35,077 bases of DNA from positions 1-35,077 of the forward strand of contig JAGHSX010000187.1 in NCBI GenBank assembly GCA_018065645.1, read 5' to 3'. Position 1 is the stretch's first letter, and every line of letters starts with the position of its first letter. Of the stretch, positions 20,392-28,604 are shown in pieces. The notes below the pieces were generated by a model. It worked only from the letters and a program-made list of their open reading frames with translations. It was not told the origin of the DNA and did no database searches. This DNA is from Candidatus Scybalousia scybalohippi. Lineage in GTDB: Bacteria; Bacteroidota; Bacteroidia; Bacteroidales; P3. The translations under genes were made by a program, and so were the position numbers.

Positions 20392-21129
20392 TTATGCACC
20401 TGTTCCGCCTGAACCACCAGCCATACTACTAGCTAGTTTGCTTGCAAGTAAACCACCAATCGGGCCGCCTAAAGCATTTCCTGCTAGACCAGCACCCGCA
20501 CTAATTAAAGTGTTGGTTAAACCATTTTTAGCACTTGCATTTGCTTGGTCTTGTTGGAATTTAGCATTTGATTTACCAACACCAGTAGAGAATATATTTT
20601 GTTGATTTTCATAACCACTAGCAGAACCAGTTAAAGCAGATAATAGTTGATTAATGTAGTTTTGTTGAGCAGTGTTGCCAAAGTTACCAGCATTAATACT
20701 ATCAGCCAAAGATTGACTAAATGCGTTTTGTCCTGCATTAACAGCATTATAGCTTGCTTGATTAATTGCTTGATTTTGATTGTCTTGCAAATCATTCATA
20801 GCACGTTCATAAGCCTCACTGCCCACCGCTAAACCTTTATTTTGTAGAGCAGTAGCCAAATCGCTTGTTTGTTGCTCAAATTGTGGTTGCATATAGTTCA
20901 TATAGCTATTAAATTGAGCCTGTTCTGCTCTTTGTCTAGCATCGTCAGAACCATCAACACTAAAGTTATAATTACCCATTGCATCAGCTAAATTTTGACT
21001 AGCAGAATTTGCATAAGTGGTTAAGTTGTTTAATGTATTATCTACATTAGAAGTATCATAGCTTTTGAGATAATCCATATAATTATTATATGGTGTCATA
21101 TCATAGCTAACCTTTTTTGATTTACTCAT
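20392..21129 (-). CDS. Ejection/internal virion protein, small (245 aa)
   Basis: N-terminal helical, Asn/Gln/Ala-rich domain with 'MQPQFEQQTSDLATALQNKGLAVGSEAYERAMNDLQ' (about residues 79-114), a pattern frequent in podophage DNA-injection proteins. It ends with a Gly/Ala hydrophobic tail ('SAGAGLAGNALGGPIGGLLA') that can enter membranes, like P22 gp7 in style. GGAGG start. Next to the GNAT and tail hub genes. Confidence 0.65.
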   Translation of the reverse strand: MSKSKKVSYDMTPYNNYMDYLKSYDTSNVDNTLNNLTTYANSASQNLADAMGNYNFSVDGSDDARQRAEQAQFNSYMNYMQPQFEQQTSDLATALQNKGLAVGSEAYERAMNDLQDNQNQAINQASYNAVNAGQNAFSQSLADSINAGNFGNTAQQNYINQLLSALTGSASGYENQQNIFSTGVGKSNAKFQQDQANASAKNGLTNTLISAGAGLAGNALGGPIGGLLASKLASSMAGGSGGTGA

Positions 21130-21561
21130 TTAATTCCTCCATTTACATTCGGTTTTTAACATACCATATACATAACAGTCTGCTCCATTATCACGATATT
21201 GCCGAAGTAATCCCTCACGAGTAAATCCGCATTTTTCAACGAATTTTATGCTCGTTTCATTATCTTTGCTCACAAATAAACTCGCACGTCTGCAATTCAT
21301 TAAATCAAAAACAACCCCAAAGATATATTTTAGAGTTCTTTTTGTTGCCCAATATTTAGATGTAGAATAAATAGTCATCCATACATCAATATTAGGTCTT
21401 AAATCATTCAATATTACCCCACAAATCAGGGTTTCGCCTTTATAAATACCAATGGTTAGGTTTGCACCATATTCAGCAATATTATCGCCTAATCCAGCAC
21501 AAACCCACCTTGCAACACTTCCATCATTATCAGGCTTACAATATACCATTTCCGATTTCAT
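21130..21561 (-). CDS. GNAT-family acetyltransferase
   Basis: 143 aa from ATG 21561 (AGG 8 nt upstream); longer starts lie inside the tail hub gene. GNAT features: 'GANLTIGIYKGETLICGVIL' (beta strands 2-4), 'KYWATKRTLKYIFGVVFD' at the acetyl-CoA loop and helix position (loop motif weak), 'ASLFVSKDNETSIKFVEKCGFTREGLLRQY' (C-terminal strand and helix, the classical N-xx-S-x-x-x-x-E-K-x-G-F segment). GNATs embedded in tail clusters are common in podophages; their targets (virion or host proteins) are unknown. It overlaps the hub gene by 26 nt. Confidence 0.8.
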   Translation of the reverse strand: MKSEMVYCKPDNDGSVARWVCAGLGDNIAEYGANLTIGIYKGETLICGVILNDLRPNIDVWMTIYSTSKYWATKRTLKYIFGVVFDLMNCRRASLFVSKDNETSIKFVEKCGFTREGLLRQYRDNGADCYVYGMLKTECKWRN

Positions 21562-23101
21562 ATCTAATACCTGTATCATACCACTCAATAATATTACCTT
21601 TGGTTTTAGTCTTAAATACCACACTAGCCTTAAACCCTGTTGAGTTGTTAGCTATCCATTGGTTTTGTATCCTAGAAGTTGATAATGTACTCCATTTGGT
21701 ATCGGTTAAATTTGTTGGATGCGACCATTTAGAAACATCCCATTTAGTACCATCAATAGTTTGTATGTTGGTATAATAGTTTCTGTTCTGGTCTTCAAAA
21801 TCCATATTTGTATAAATGGTCAAAGCAAAACTTGTAGATGACCTTGTACGAGGATTTAACAAAGGTATTGTTTTTAAACTATCAGTTCCAAGGTTAGAAT
21901 AAGCTTGTTCTATTTTACCCTCAATTTGTACCCCATTATCAGAATATGTATTAGTATCATATTGATATACATAGTCATCACTTGCAAAATACATATTATT
22001 ATCAAATAAGCACCATTGATAGGAACGGATACCTGTAAATCTGCACCACGCACCACTTGTTAAATTAATAACGTGTTGCTCAAATTGGTTATTTACAGGC
22101 ACGTTAAATATTGCATATCCACGTTTAGAGTAAATAATACCTTGCCAACCTTTTCTATCTTTATTGGCAGAAGTTCTATCTAATACCAAACCACGAATAG
22201 CATCACTAAATGCAACACTTGAACTATTAGCATTTTGTAAACTCAAAGCTTTTGAAAGTGGTATATATCCATCTTGTGATATAATAACTAAATCGCCTTG
22301 ATATTGCATAATACAATTATAACCTATTGGCTCACTTAATTTATAAGAACCCACAATCTCCCAATTATTAGCAGAATTAGGATTAATACCTTTATAAACC
22401 AAACATTCGCCTTTGCTAGTTAAGAATACTGTTAAGTCATCCATACCAGCACCACCATCAACAGACCAGTTAGCAACAGCAATTAATTCGCCACCCCATT
22501 TACTAATCTGTGCAAGGTCAAATTGGTATAATTTACCGGCAATATTGCCAGCCTCTGCTGAATACCAAGCTTTTAAACTATTCTTTTCTACAAACCACAA
22601 AAACTCGTGGCTAACTGCACCATTAATAATTTTACCAGCATTAAAATTTGGATTATCGCTTGTAAATCCCCAATTTTCCAAATGCTCAACACTATCATCA
22701 TCAACGTAAAATACTTTAGGTGTTTCCTCGCCATTTAAGAAAAACAACCTATCTTTATATTGTACAGTCTGACAATATGTATTGCTAAATGTAGCATTAT
22801 AAACACGAACATTAGCTTTAGATGTGATGTTGTATGCTTTATTATTAGCAAGTGCAATAAATTGATTTGCAAGTGGTTTAGTATAGCTAACTAAAGTATG
22901 TATTGGATGCCCAATTTTAACATAGCTTTCATAACCTGAACGCAACTCAATCTTGTTATCAAGTGGGATGTAGTTATCCATTGTAATTGCATACAAGCTA
23001 TCCATAGCCGACAAGCTATCACGTTTGTTTAATCCTTTAATTGGAGCAGGCAAGATAAAATCCCTTGATTTGTTGCCCCTATTCACATTCCTTAATAACA
23101 T
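21536..23101 (-). CDS. Tail hub / DNA stabilisation protein (P22 gp10-like)
   Basis: 521 aa, all-beta. 'DFILPAPIKGLNKRDSLSAMDSLYAITMDNYIPLDNKIELRSGY' at the N-terminus is the podovirus hub signature (PAP-GLN-D-M-A--LDN--P----V--R-G). Repeated strands then predict a beta-propeller, with C-terminal jelly-roll-like strands. Such proteins plug the portal-adaptor complex and carry the fibres. GGAG start with 6-nt spacing, overlapping the upstream adaptor gene by 23 nt. Supports a short non-contractile tail. Confidence 0.75.
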   Translation of the reverse strand: MLLRNVNRGNKSRDFILPAPIKGLNKRDSLSAMDSLYAITMDNYIPLDNKIELRSGYESYVKIGHPIHTLVSYTKPLANQFIALANNKAYNITSKANVRVYNATFSNTYCQTVQYKDRLFFLNGEETPKVFYVDDDSVEHLENWGFTSDNPNFNAGKIINGAVSHEFLWFVEKNSLKAWYSAEAGNIAGKLYQFDLAQISKWGGELIAVANWSVDGGAGMDDLTVFLTSKGECLVYKGINPNSANNWEIVGSYKLSEPIGYNCIMQYQGDLVIISQDGYIPLSKALSLQNANSSSVAFSDAIRGLVLDRTSANKDRKGWQGIIYSKRGYAIFNVPVNNQFEQHVINLTSGAWCRFTGIRSYQWCLFDNNMYFASDDYVYQYDTNTYSDNGVQIEGKIEQAYSNLGTDSLKTIPLLNPRTRSSTSFALTIYTNMDFEDQNRNYYTNIQTIDGTKWDVSKWSHPTNLTDTKWSTLSTSRIQNQWIANNSTGFKASVVFKTKTKGNIIEWYDTGIRYEIGNGIL

Positions 23102-23789
23102 TTATTGCTCCATACTCATCAATATCAAAAACTCTACCACCCAAATTAATATCTTGAGTAGCAAGGCTAGTTCCAAATTTCTTTTTTAACTCTTTTTGAT
23201 ATTCGTTAAATTCTTCTGTGTAATCTAACCCATTACGTTTAAGCCATCGCCAAGTAATACCTAATTTAACAACATAGTTATCAAATATTGGCTTATCTGT
23301 ATTTTTGGTAATGGTTGCTTTATCCTCGTATGTTTCAGCATCTGTACAAACTGCATTACTACGATACATAAAAACAATGTGTAAATTTGGCTCTGGAGCA
23401 TTAACAAATTTAATGCAGTTATTTTGTATCTTAAATTTAATTCTGCCATTATCAGCCTGAAAATATCTGTCTTTCATCCAATCTTCAGGGGTAATAGCAC
23501 CTATAACCTTGTCGCTTTCATCTTTGATGTAAATTGTGTTATTTAATATAGAATAAAAGTCGCTAACAATGTTATCAATAGGATAAACAGTCTTGTTTTT
23601 AACTGTATAAATTACAGCCTCTTTAGTTAAATCTTGCCAATCCCCATATCGCATTAAACTATCTAATTCAACTTTAGCAACAGATAAAAAAATGCTATCG
23701 TTTTGATTGCTTTTATTGAATAGATTAGTCGGTCTTTGTGTGGCACAAATATCTGCCACTTCCTGACATATCTCCAATATACTATTCAT
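23079..23789 (-). CDS. Head-tail adaptor (P22 gp4-like position)
   Basis: 236 aa. Begins with a helical 'SILEICQEVADICATQRP', then 'SVAKVELDSLMRYGDWQDL' and beta strands, and ends with 'LGITWRWLKRNGLDYTEEFNEYQKELK', a helical pattern conserved in podovirus adaptor/connector proteins between portal and hub. It overlaps both neighbours, suggesting fixed stoichiometry through coupling. Attaches to the portal ring after packaging. No enzymatic residues. Confidence 0.65.
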   Translation of the reverse strand: MNSILEICQEVADICATQRPTNLFNKSNQNDSIFLSVAKVELDSLMRYGDWQDLTKEAVIYTVKNKTVYPIDNIVSDFYSILNNTIYIKDESDKVIGAITPEDWMKDRYFQADNGRIKFKIQNNCIKFVNAPEPNLHIVFMYRSNAVCTDAETYEDKATITKNTDKPIFDNYVVKLGITWRWLKRNGLDYTEEFNEYQKELKKKFGTSLATQDINLGGRVFDIDEYGAINVIKECE

Positions 23790-24324
23790 TCTTCCCCTCT
23801 TTTAATGCTTTAATTTCATCCTCTAACTTTTTGATTTTTGCTTTATATTCTTTCTCTTTTTTCGCCCAATCGCTCACACCTTTAGTAGCTTTAGCATTAT
23901 CCATAAATTGTTTAGCAATATCACGTTCAGCAATAATATTAATAGCATTAGCCTTTTCATCATCAATTCCAGCTAATACTTCAACTGTAAAAATACCATA
24001 GAATTTACAAGTTTCTAATTGCTCTACCGTTAAAAAAGCAAAGTTATTTAATGGTGTGCCATTTTCTTTTTGTTTTTGCTCCAACAAATAACGTGCATAT
24101 TCTTGAGGAAATCTATTTTTATGTTCATCTCTTGCAGGTTGGTCAAAAACATCTAAATTATCACGAGTACGAATTTCAACGTATGTAACATTCTTAAATT
24201 TAGGAAGTCCGTTGTCGTTTAATTCGTCAGTTTTAACAGCTTTGTCATAAAATCTAGCAAAAACATTGTTGTTTCTACCTTGCCCCTCAATCATTGATTG
24301 AAACATACCAAAATCCATATCCAT
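23782..24324 (-). CDS. Virion-associated protein downstream of capsid (180 aa)
   Basis: 'MFQSMIEGQGRNNNVFARFYDKAVKTD' N-terminus and a central 'YVEIRTRDNLDVFDQPA' region, repeatedly found between capsid and adaptor genes in short-tailed alphaproteobacterial phages as far as I recall. The end is a long Lys/Glu coiled coil (about residues 150-178). Possibly a head completion or decoration factor. AAAGGA start; it follows the capsid terminator. Confidence 0.55.
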   Translation of the reverse strand: MDMDFGMFQSMIEGQGRNNNVFARFYDKAVKTDELNDNGLPKFKNVTYVEIRTRDNLDVFDQPARDEHKNRFPQEYARYLLEQKQKENGTPLNNFAFLTVEQLETCKFYGIFTVEVLAGIDDEKANAINIIAERDIAKQFMDNAKATKGVSDWAKKEKEYKAKIKKLEDEIKALKEGKNE

Positions 24325-24340
24325 TTTATCATTCCTTTAT

Positions 24341-24373
24341 ATAAAAATAAGGGGAGCAGTCGCCTACTCCCCT
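24341..24373 (-). terminator. Terminator after major capsid gene
   Basis: On the - strand: AGGGGAGTAG-GCGA-CTGCTCCCCT, a 10-bp stem with a GNRA tetraloop, then TATTTTTAT. Placed nine bases after the capsid stop; such partial terminators boost capsid over downstream genes. Confidence 0.9.
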
Positions 24374-24382
24374 AAAAGTTAA

Positions 24383-25339
24383 TTAGGCATTAACTAAAAC
24401 ACCTTGAACAGATGCGTTTGACATAGTTAAGTTACCAGCCCAGCCGATAATCTTGTAAATAGCATCTTGATTGATTGCCATACGTTCGCCACCAATAACC
24501 TTAAAGTTACGGTCTTTGTGAGGACGTAGGTATAAATAATCTGTATTTAAGAAATACATATGTTTAGCAGTTGCTTTGTCATCATAAATAACGTCAGCAC
24601 CTTTGAACTTCAAGCTAGTAAAACCAGCTTCAGCCATTTTAGGGTCTGTGAAACGTTGTAATGGTGTCAAAGATTCTTCAAACAATGAATACATTGTAGC
24701 ATCAGCAGAAATCAAGTCTGGTTTATCTGTGCCACGAGTACAAGCAAGATATAATGCATCCATAGCAGGTCTAATTGTAGCAGATGTTAAAGCAGCACTT
24801 GCAACAGATGATTTGTTTCTCCAAAATTCGTTACCAGAAGTAGCACGATTGATACCCCCAACAGTACCAGTAGCAGGAGCATCAGCAACTAAAAGAGCCA
24901 AACCACCAATTTCTTTACCAGAAGAACCAGTACCATCAGCATATATAGCAGAGCCAAGAACTTCTTTGATTGTTTTTTCAGCATTAGCAATGCGTTTTTC
25001 AAACAAATCAATCATTCTTTCTTTACCACTATTTTTTAATTGGTCTTCACCAGAAATTGATACAGGAACAGCACACAATTTCATTGCATATTCAGCAGCA
25101 GTAAATAGTTGTGGGTGTCCATCTGTAATTGTATCATAGCCATTGTACCATACGTTAGAACCCTGACCCATTTCAATTTCTTCTACGATTTTTGTACCAC
25201 CATCGTAAGGTCTAATTTTTCCTTTAGCATTCAAACGATTTAAAAGAGCATTACCTTTTGTAACGTTATCAGCTAATTTTTTTGAACGATTTTCAATAGT
25301 TGTTGTGAAAATATCGTTATAATTTGCATTTCCAGCCAT
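24383..25339 (-). CDS. Major capsid protein
   Basis: 318 aa. Starts with a helix 'YNDIFTTTIENRSKKLADNVTKGNALLNRLNAKG' and 'PYDGGTKIVEEIEMG', the N-terminal arm and E-loop-like region of HK97-fold coat proteins of the podovirus type. Later come 'SGEDQLKNSGKERMIDLFEKRI' (spine helix) and 'KGADVIYDDKA', 'HMYFLNTDYLYLRP', 'AINQDAIYKIIGWAGNLTMSN' (A-domain and P-domain strands). Forms the icosahedral head with the scaffold encoded upstream. Strong GGAG and a terminator after it suggest high expression. Confidence 0.85.
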   Translation of the reverse strand: MAGNANYNDIFTTTIENRSKKLADNVTKGNALLNRLNAKGKIRPYDGGTKIVEEIEMGQGSNVWYNGYDTITDGHPQLFTAAEYAMKLCAVPVSISGEDQLKNSGKERMIDLFEKRIANAEKTIKEVLGSAIYADGTGSSGKEIGGLALLVADAPATGTVGGINRATSGNEFWRNKSSVASAALTSATIRPAMDALYLACTRGTDKPDLISADATMYSLFEESLTPLQRFTDPKMAEAGFTSLKFKGADVIYDDKATAKHMYFLNTDYLYLRPHKDRNFKVIGGERMAINQDAIYKIIGWAGNLTMSNASVQGVLVNA

Positions 25340-25342
25340 TTT

Positions 25343-26233
25343 TTATTCTCCAAATTGATTAAATGCATCCTCAATTTCTTCACGCAATGACTTTGGCTCT
25401 GATGTAGTTGGTGTTGCTTTTGCTTTCGGATTAAATCCTACTTCTTTAGCTTTTTCTGCTTGTACAACTTTAGAATTTAAACTCTTTTGTGTCTGCTCTG
25501 CAATCAACTTGTTTCTAACTTCAGGGTTAGTATAAATAGCTAACTCATAAGCTTTATCCAAATCTTGACATACACCTTTGGTTAAGAAGTCAACCATCTG
25601 CTCTCTAACATCGTTAAAATATGGATGCTTGAGGTTGCCGTTATCATCTTTAGCATTGGTAAACTCAAAAACTTGTTTATCTGCTGATTGTTTTTGCTGA
25701 CCCAAAATATAATTCTGTTGATTTTGCAACATTGACTGCATTTCTGCTAATTGTCTTTGAATAGCATTATCTTGAGGTTGCGTTGTTGTTGTTAAATTAT
25801 TTATCCCATAAGCATTAGCGATTGCTTGCAAAGCCGAAGTTGGGTCTTTATCCAAAGCATCATCAATTTGAGTTAAGTATTCAAAATAATCTTGTGCCTT
25901 GCTAAAACCTGCCTTTGCTAATCTCTCTTGACGAGCATTATACAAGTTATCACTAAACTTATAATTATTGATTCTGTTACCAAAATCAGAAAAACCTTTT
26001 TCAACTTGTTTTTCTCTCTCTGTTAAATATTTTCTCCAGTTTTGAGGCAAGTCCTTAAAGGTTTCCTTATATTCATTTGTATAGCTATTTGGAGCGTTCA
26101 ACCATTCATCAACTACTGCAGTTTGTTCATTACTAGGTTGTTCTTCAATAACATTACTTTTTTCTTGCGTTTCGCTTTGCTCATTATCAGCCGAAGAAAA
26201 CGCAGTTTCGAGTTCATCTCTCAAATCACTCAT
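25343..26233 (-). CDS. Scaffolding protein
   Basis: 296 aa from ATG 26233; the track start at 26341 lies inside the upstream gene. Acidic, Gln-rich, predicted all-helical, with a coiled coil (about residues 190-215). The N-terminal 'SDLRDELETAF' and C-terminal 'SLREEIEDAFNQFG' are near-copies, one at each end. C-terminal helix-loop-helix of this kind is the coat-binding element in podovirus scaffolds. Directly precedes the capsid gene, the usual order. Acts inside the procapsid and leaves before packaging. Confidence 0.8.
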   Translation of the reverse strand: MSDLRDELETAFSSADNEQSETQEKSNVIEEQPSNEQTAVVDEWLNAPNSYTNEYKETFKDLPQNWRKYLTEREKQVEKGFSDFGNRINNYKFSDNLYNARQERLAKAGFSKAQDYFEYLTQIDDALDKDPTSALQAIANAYGINNLTTTTQPQDNAIQRQLAEMQSMLQNQQNYILGQQKQSADKQVFEFTNAKDDNGNLKHPYFNDVREQMVDFLTKGVCQDLDKAYELAIYTNPEVRNKLIAEQTQKSLNSKVVQAEKAKEVGFNPKAKATPTTSEPKSLREEIEDAFNQFGE

Positions 26234-26435
26234 TCCATATCCTTTGTTTATAAGTTTGAACGAAGTCGTAAAACATTTTTTGTTTTTCGCCTTTTTCTCT
26301 CTCGTACTGGATTTTTTGAGTGTACCCTGTACTGTAATCACTAGCCATAGCTAGACCGCTTTCCTTGAGATATTTATCAACGTCAGCGGTACTAGTGGCA
26401 ACTTTGCCATTCGGTAAAGTAAATTCTTCAAACAT
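26226..26435 (-). CDS. Hypothetical protein between portal and scaffold (69 aa)
   Basis: Ribosome site AAGGG precedes the start two bases after the portal stop, and the gene overlaps the scaffold start by 8 nt. 'MFEEFTLPNGKVATSTADVDKYLKESGLAMASDYS' is a small helical protein with a recurring phage pattern (small virion gene next to portal). Unknown function; possibly head assembly. Confidence 0.6.
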   Translation of the reverse strand: MFEEFTLPNGKVATSTADVDKYLKESGLAMASDYSTGYTQKIQYEREKGEKQKMFYDFVQTYKQRIWNE

Positions 26436-26437
26436 AA

Positions 26438-28354
26438 TTAAAACCCTTTAACATAACCCGTTGTAATATTAGCAGATGAAGCAAGTCCTGCTTGAATCTC
26501 TTGTTGTTTCAAGTCGTATTGCATTTCTGCCTCTTTGTTGGTCATCATAACTTTATTGTCTTCAACTTGTTTTTTAAGTGCCAACTCTTCACGTTTGATT
26601 TGGTTTTGCTCTTGTTTTATCTGAATATCAGCCTGATTTTTACTAGCCTCATTTTGAACCTTTAATAATTCAGGATTTGGCTGTTCTTGTTCAGGTTGCA
26701 TCAATATTTGTTGTATCTGCTCAAAAGATTGCTCAATAACAGGCTCAAATTGTCTAGCATTAGGCAATGATATAACCACAGCCTCAACCATCTTTTGATA
26801 CAATGGCATTAATAAAGGTTGTGATTCTATAATTTCAGCACTTTGAACTATCATATTGTGTATTGTGCTAACAGTATCTAAAATAGCCTTGCCATCTGTC
26901 GCATCTGTTAGAGTTGTATCTGTTTCAATACCTAACGATAACCCACGCAATTTATCGGTTTTTAATAACTCAATAGCTTGCATAACAATTTGAGGGTCAG
27001 TATTTTCATCAACAAATTGCATCAATGTTTCAGGTGTAAATTGTTCGCATATAATTTCTGCTTTAATGCGTAACAAATCACGAATAAAACGTTGCATATC
27101 ATTTTGTCGGTCTTGATTGCGTAGTGTCCCGAAGTTCGTTTTTTTCGTAACAGCAGTGGCTGTTTCGTTAGGGTCAGAGTTACCACGCATAATATCGCTA
27201 ACACCTGTTATTTCATAAATTCTAGATATTACATCTTGTCTTTCTTGTGCAAGGCTTTGTAATGCTGTAATATATTGCTCAATAGGTGCAAAGTCTATAA
27301 TACCTTTAATACCACCAGCCTCTTTAAGCTTGTCAAAATCAGACAATGCCACAAGTGTTGTATCTTTATCTAAAATATTCTTTAGTTCAGGAAAGCTATT
27401 GTCATACGCACCGCTAACCTTTAATGCTTGCATCGTTAGTTTCATTCTTGAAGTAATACCATCTAACTCATCAAGCATAGATTTGATTTGTGTATAGTCT
27501 GGCACAGGTATTAAAGTTTCATTTGTTGTAGTAGCAAACAATGGTTTAGGCATTGGATAAAAGCCATTAATACCTAAAACATCATCACTAACCTTTAAGA
27601 ACTTGCCTTTAATATCCTTGCAGATATAGTAAATCTTTTTATCAGCTTTATCGTATATCTCATAAACATTAGTTGATTTATTACGGTCTTTATCTTCATC
27701 TGTATCAATAAGATATAGTTCAAAATCCTCGCCAAATTGCTCAACTACTTCTTGCCTTGTCATATGGATAACTCTTGCCCACCAAGTGCAATCTTCCCAA
27801 ATACCAACCTTGTCGCTATCAGCTATAAAATCAACAGGGTCAATATATATGGTTTCAACTGTTTCGCTATCCAATACTTCAGCTTGCATTTCGCTAACAA
27901 CAACATTACCCATTTCATCAACTTGTTGCATTTGTTGATTGATGACCTTAAATGTTGGCTTGTATTTTTCGTATGCTAAACCTAACCCAGACAATAAGAA
28001 GTCATTACGAACATATTTAATAACTCCGTCAAAGTCGTATTGCTCCATATCCCACGCAATAGCTTTTTCAATAATTTTACAAGCAACAGATTGCACAGGG
28101 TTATAAGCCTTTTCTTTTCTATCAACGTATGGAGTTGGTTGTTTGAAGTAGATAAATGGCTTTAATGTTTCAATAGAACTCCAAAAGATATTCTGCTTAT
28201 TACGTTTTTTATCATTTTTGTAATATTTGCGAATATCCTCAACAAGTGTGTGGTATTCTTTCCATTCTTTTTCTGCTTTTTCTATCTTTTTAAGCCATTT
28301 TTCCACGTCTTCACGTTGGCTTTCTTCATTTGTTATAATTTCATCATTACTCAT
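26438..28354 (-). CDS. Portal protein
   Basis: 638 aa, start ATG 28354 (track uses a TTG at 28357), overlapping the GroES-like gene. N-terminal helices 'WKEYHTLVEDIRKYYKND', then 'IFWSSIETLKPFIYFKQPTPYVDRK', the portal wing motif. 'DFLLSGLGLAYEKY', 'YIDPVDFIAD' and 'GIWEDCTWWARVIHMTRQEV' follow, as in portals of P22-like and N4-like short-tailed phages. The C-terminus is a long Gln/Glu/Lys barrel-like helix (about 555-620). Forms the dodecameric gate for DNA at one vertex. Position after TerL fits. Confidence 0.88.
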   Translation of the reverse strand: MSNDEIITNEESQREDVEKWLKKIEKAEKEWKEYHTLVEDIRKYYKNDKKRNKQNIFWSSIETLKPFIYFKQPTPYVDRKEKAYNPVQSVACKIIEKAIAWDMEQYDFDGVIKYVRNDFLLSGLGLAYEKYKPTFKVINQQMQQVDEMGNVVVSEMQAEVLDSETVETIYIDPVDFIADSDKVGIWEDCTWWARVIHMTRQEVVEQFGEDFELYLIDTDEDKDRNKSTNVYEIYDKADKKIYYICKDIKGKFLKVSDDVLGINGFYPMPKPLFATTTNETLIPVPDYTQIKSMLDELDGITSRMKLTMQALKVSGAYDNSFPELKNILDKDTTLVALSDFDKLKEAGGIKGIIDFAPIEQYITALQSLAQERQDVISRIYEITGVSDIMRGNSDPNETATAVTKKTNFGTLRNQDRQNDMQRFIRDLLRIKAEIICEQFTPETLMQFVDENTDPQIVMQAIELLKTDKLRGLSLGIETDTTLTDATDGKAILDTVSTIHNMIVQSAEIIESQPLLMPLYQKMVEAVVISLPNARQFEPVIEQSFEQIQQILMQPEQEQPNPELLKVQNEASKNQADIQIKQEQNQIKREELALKKQVEDNKVMMTNKEAEMQYDLKQQEIQAGLASSANITTGYVKGF

Positions 28355-28604
28355 CAATTATCACTCCCAAAAGCGAACTTTCACGCACTACAACAACATC
28401 AGGGTCGTATGTTGGCAAATCATCAAAGGTATGAAACAAAACCTTATCCCCAACCTTAACAGACTTCACATCAGAACCTATGCTTTCCACCACACCAATA
28501 TTGCGTTCATTGATTGCAGTTTCAGGCAAAATAATACCACCTTTTGAGGTGGCTAACGGCTCTAGTCTAACAAAAACTCTATCCATAATTGCGTTTGTTA
28601 CCAT
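28347..28604 (-). CDS. GroES-like cochaperonin
   Basis: 85 aa covering a whole Cpn10 fold. 'DRVFVRLEPLATSKGGIILPETA' matches the first strands and mobile loop (GGI-LP) of GroES; 'GVVESIGSDVKSVKVGDKVLFHTF' is the central barrel; 'VVVRESSLLGVI' is the closing strand. Would cap the host GroEL ring and adapt it to a phage substrate, presumably the capsid or portal, as T4 gp31 does for its coat protein. Inserted between TerL and portal with overlaps on both sides. The mobile loop has KGG where GroES usually has AGG. Confidence 0.85.
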   Translation of the reverse strand: MVTNAIMDRVFVRLEPLATSKGGIILPETAINERNIGVVESIGSDVKSVKVGDKVLFHTFDDLPTYDPDVVVVRESSLLGVIIDE

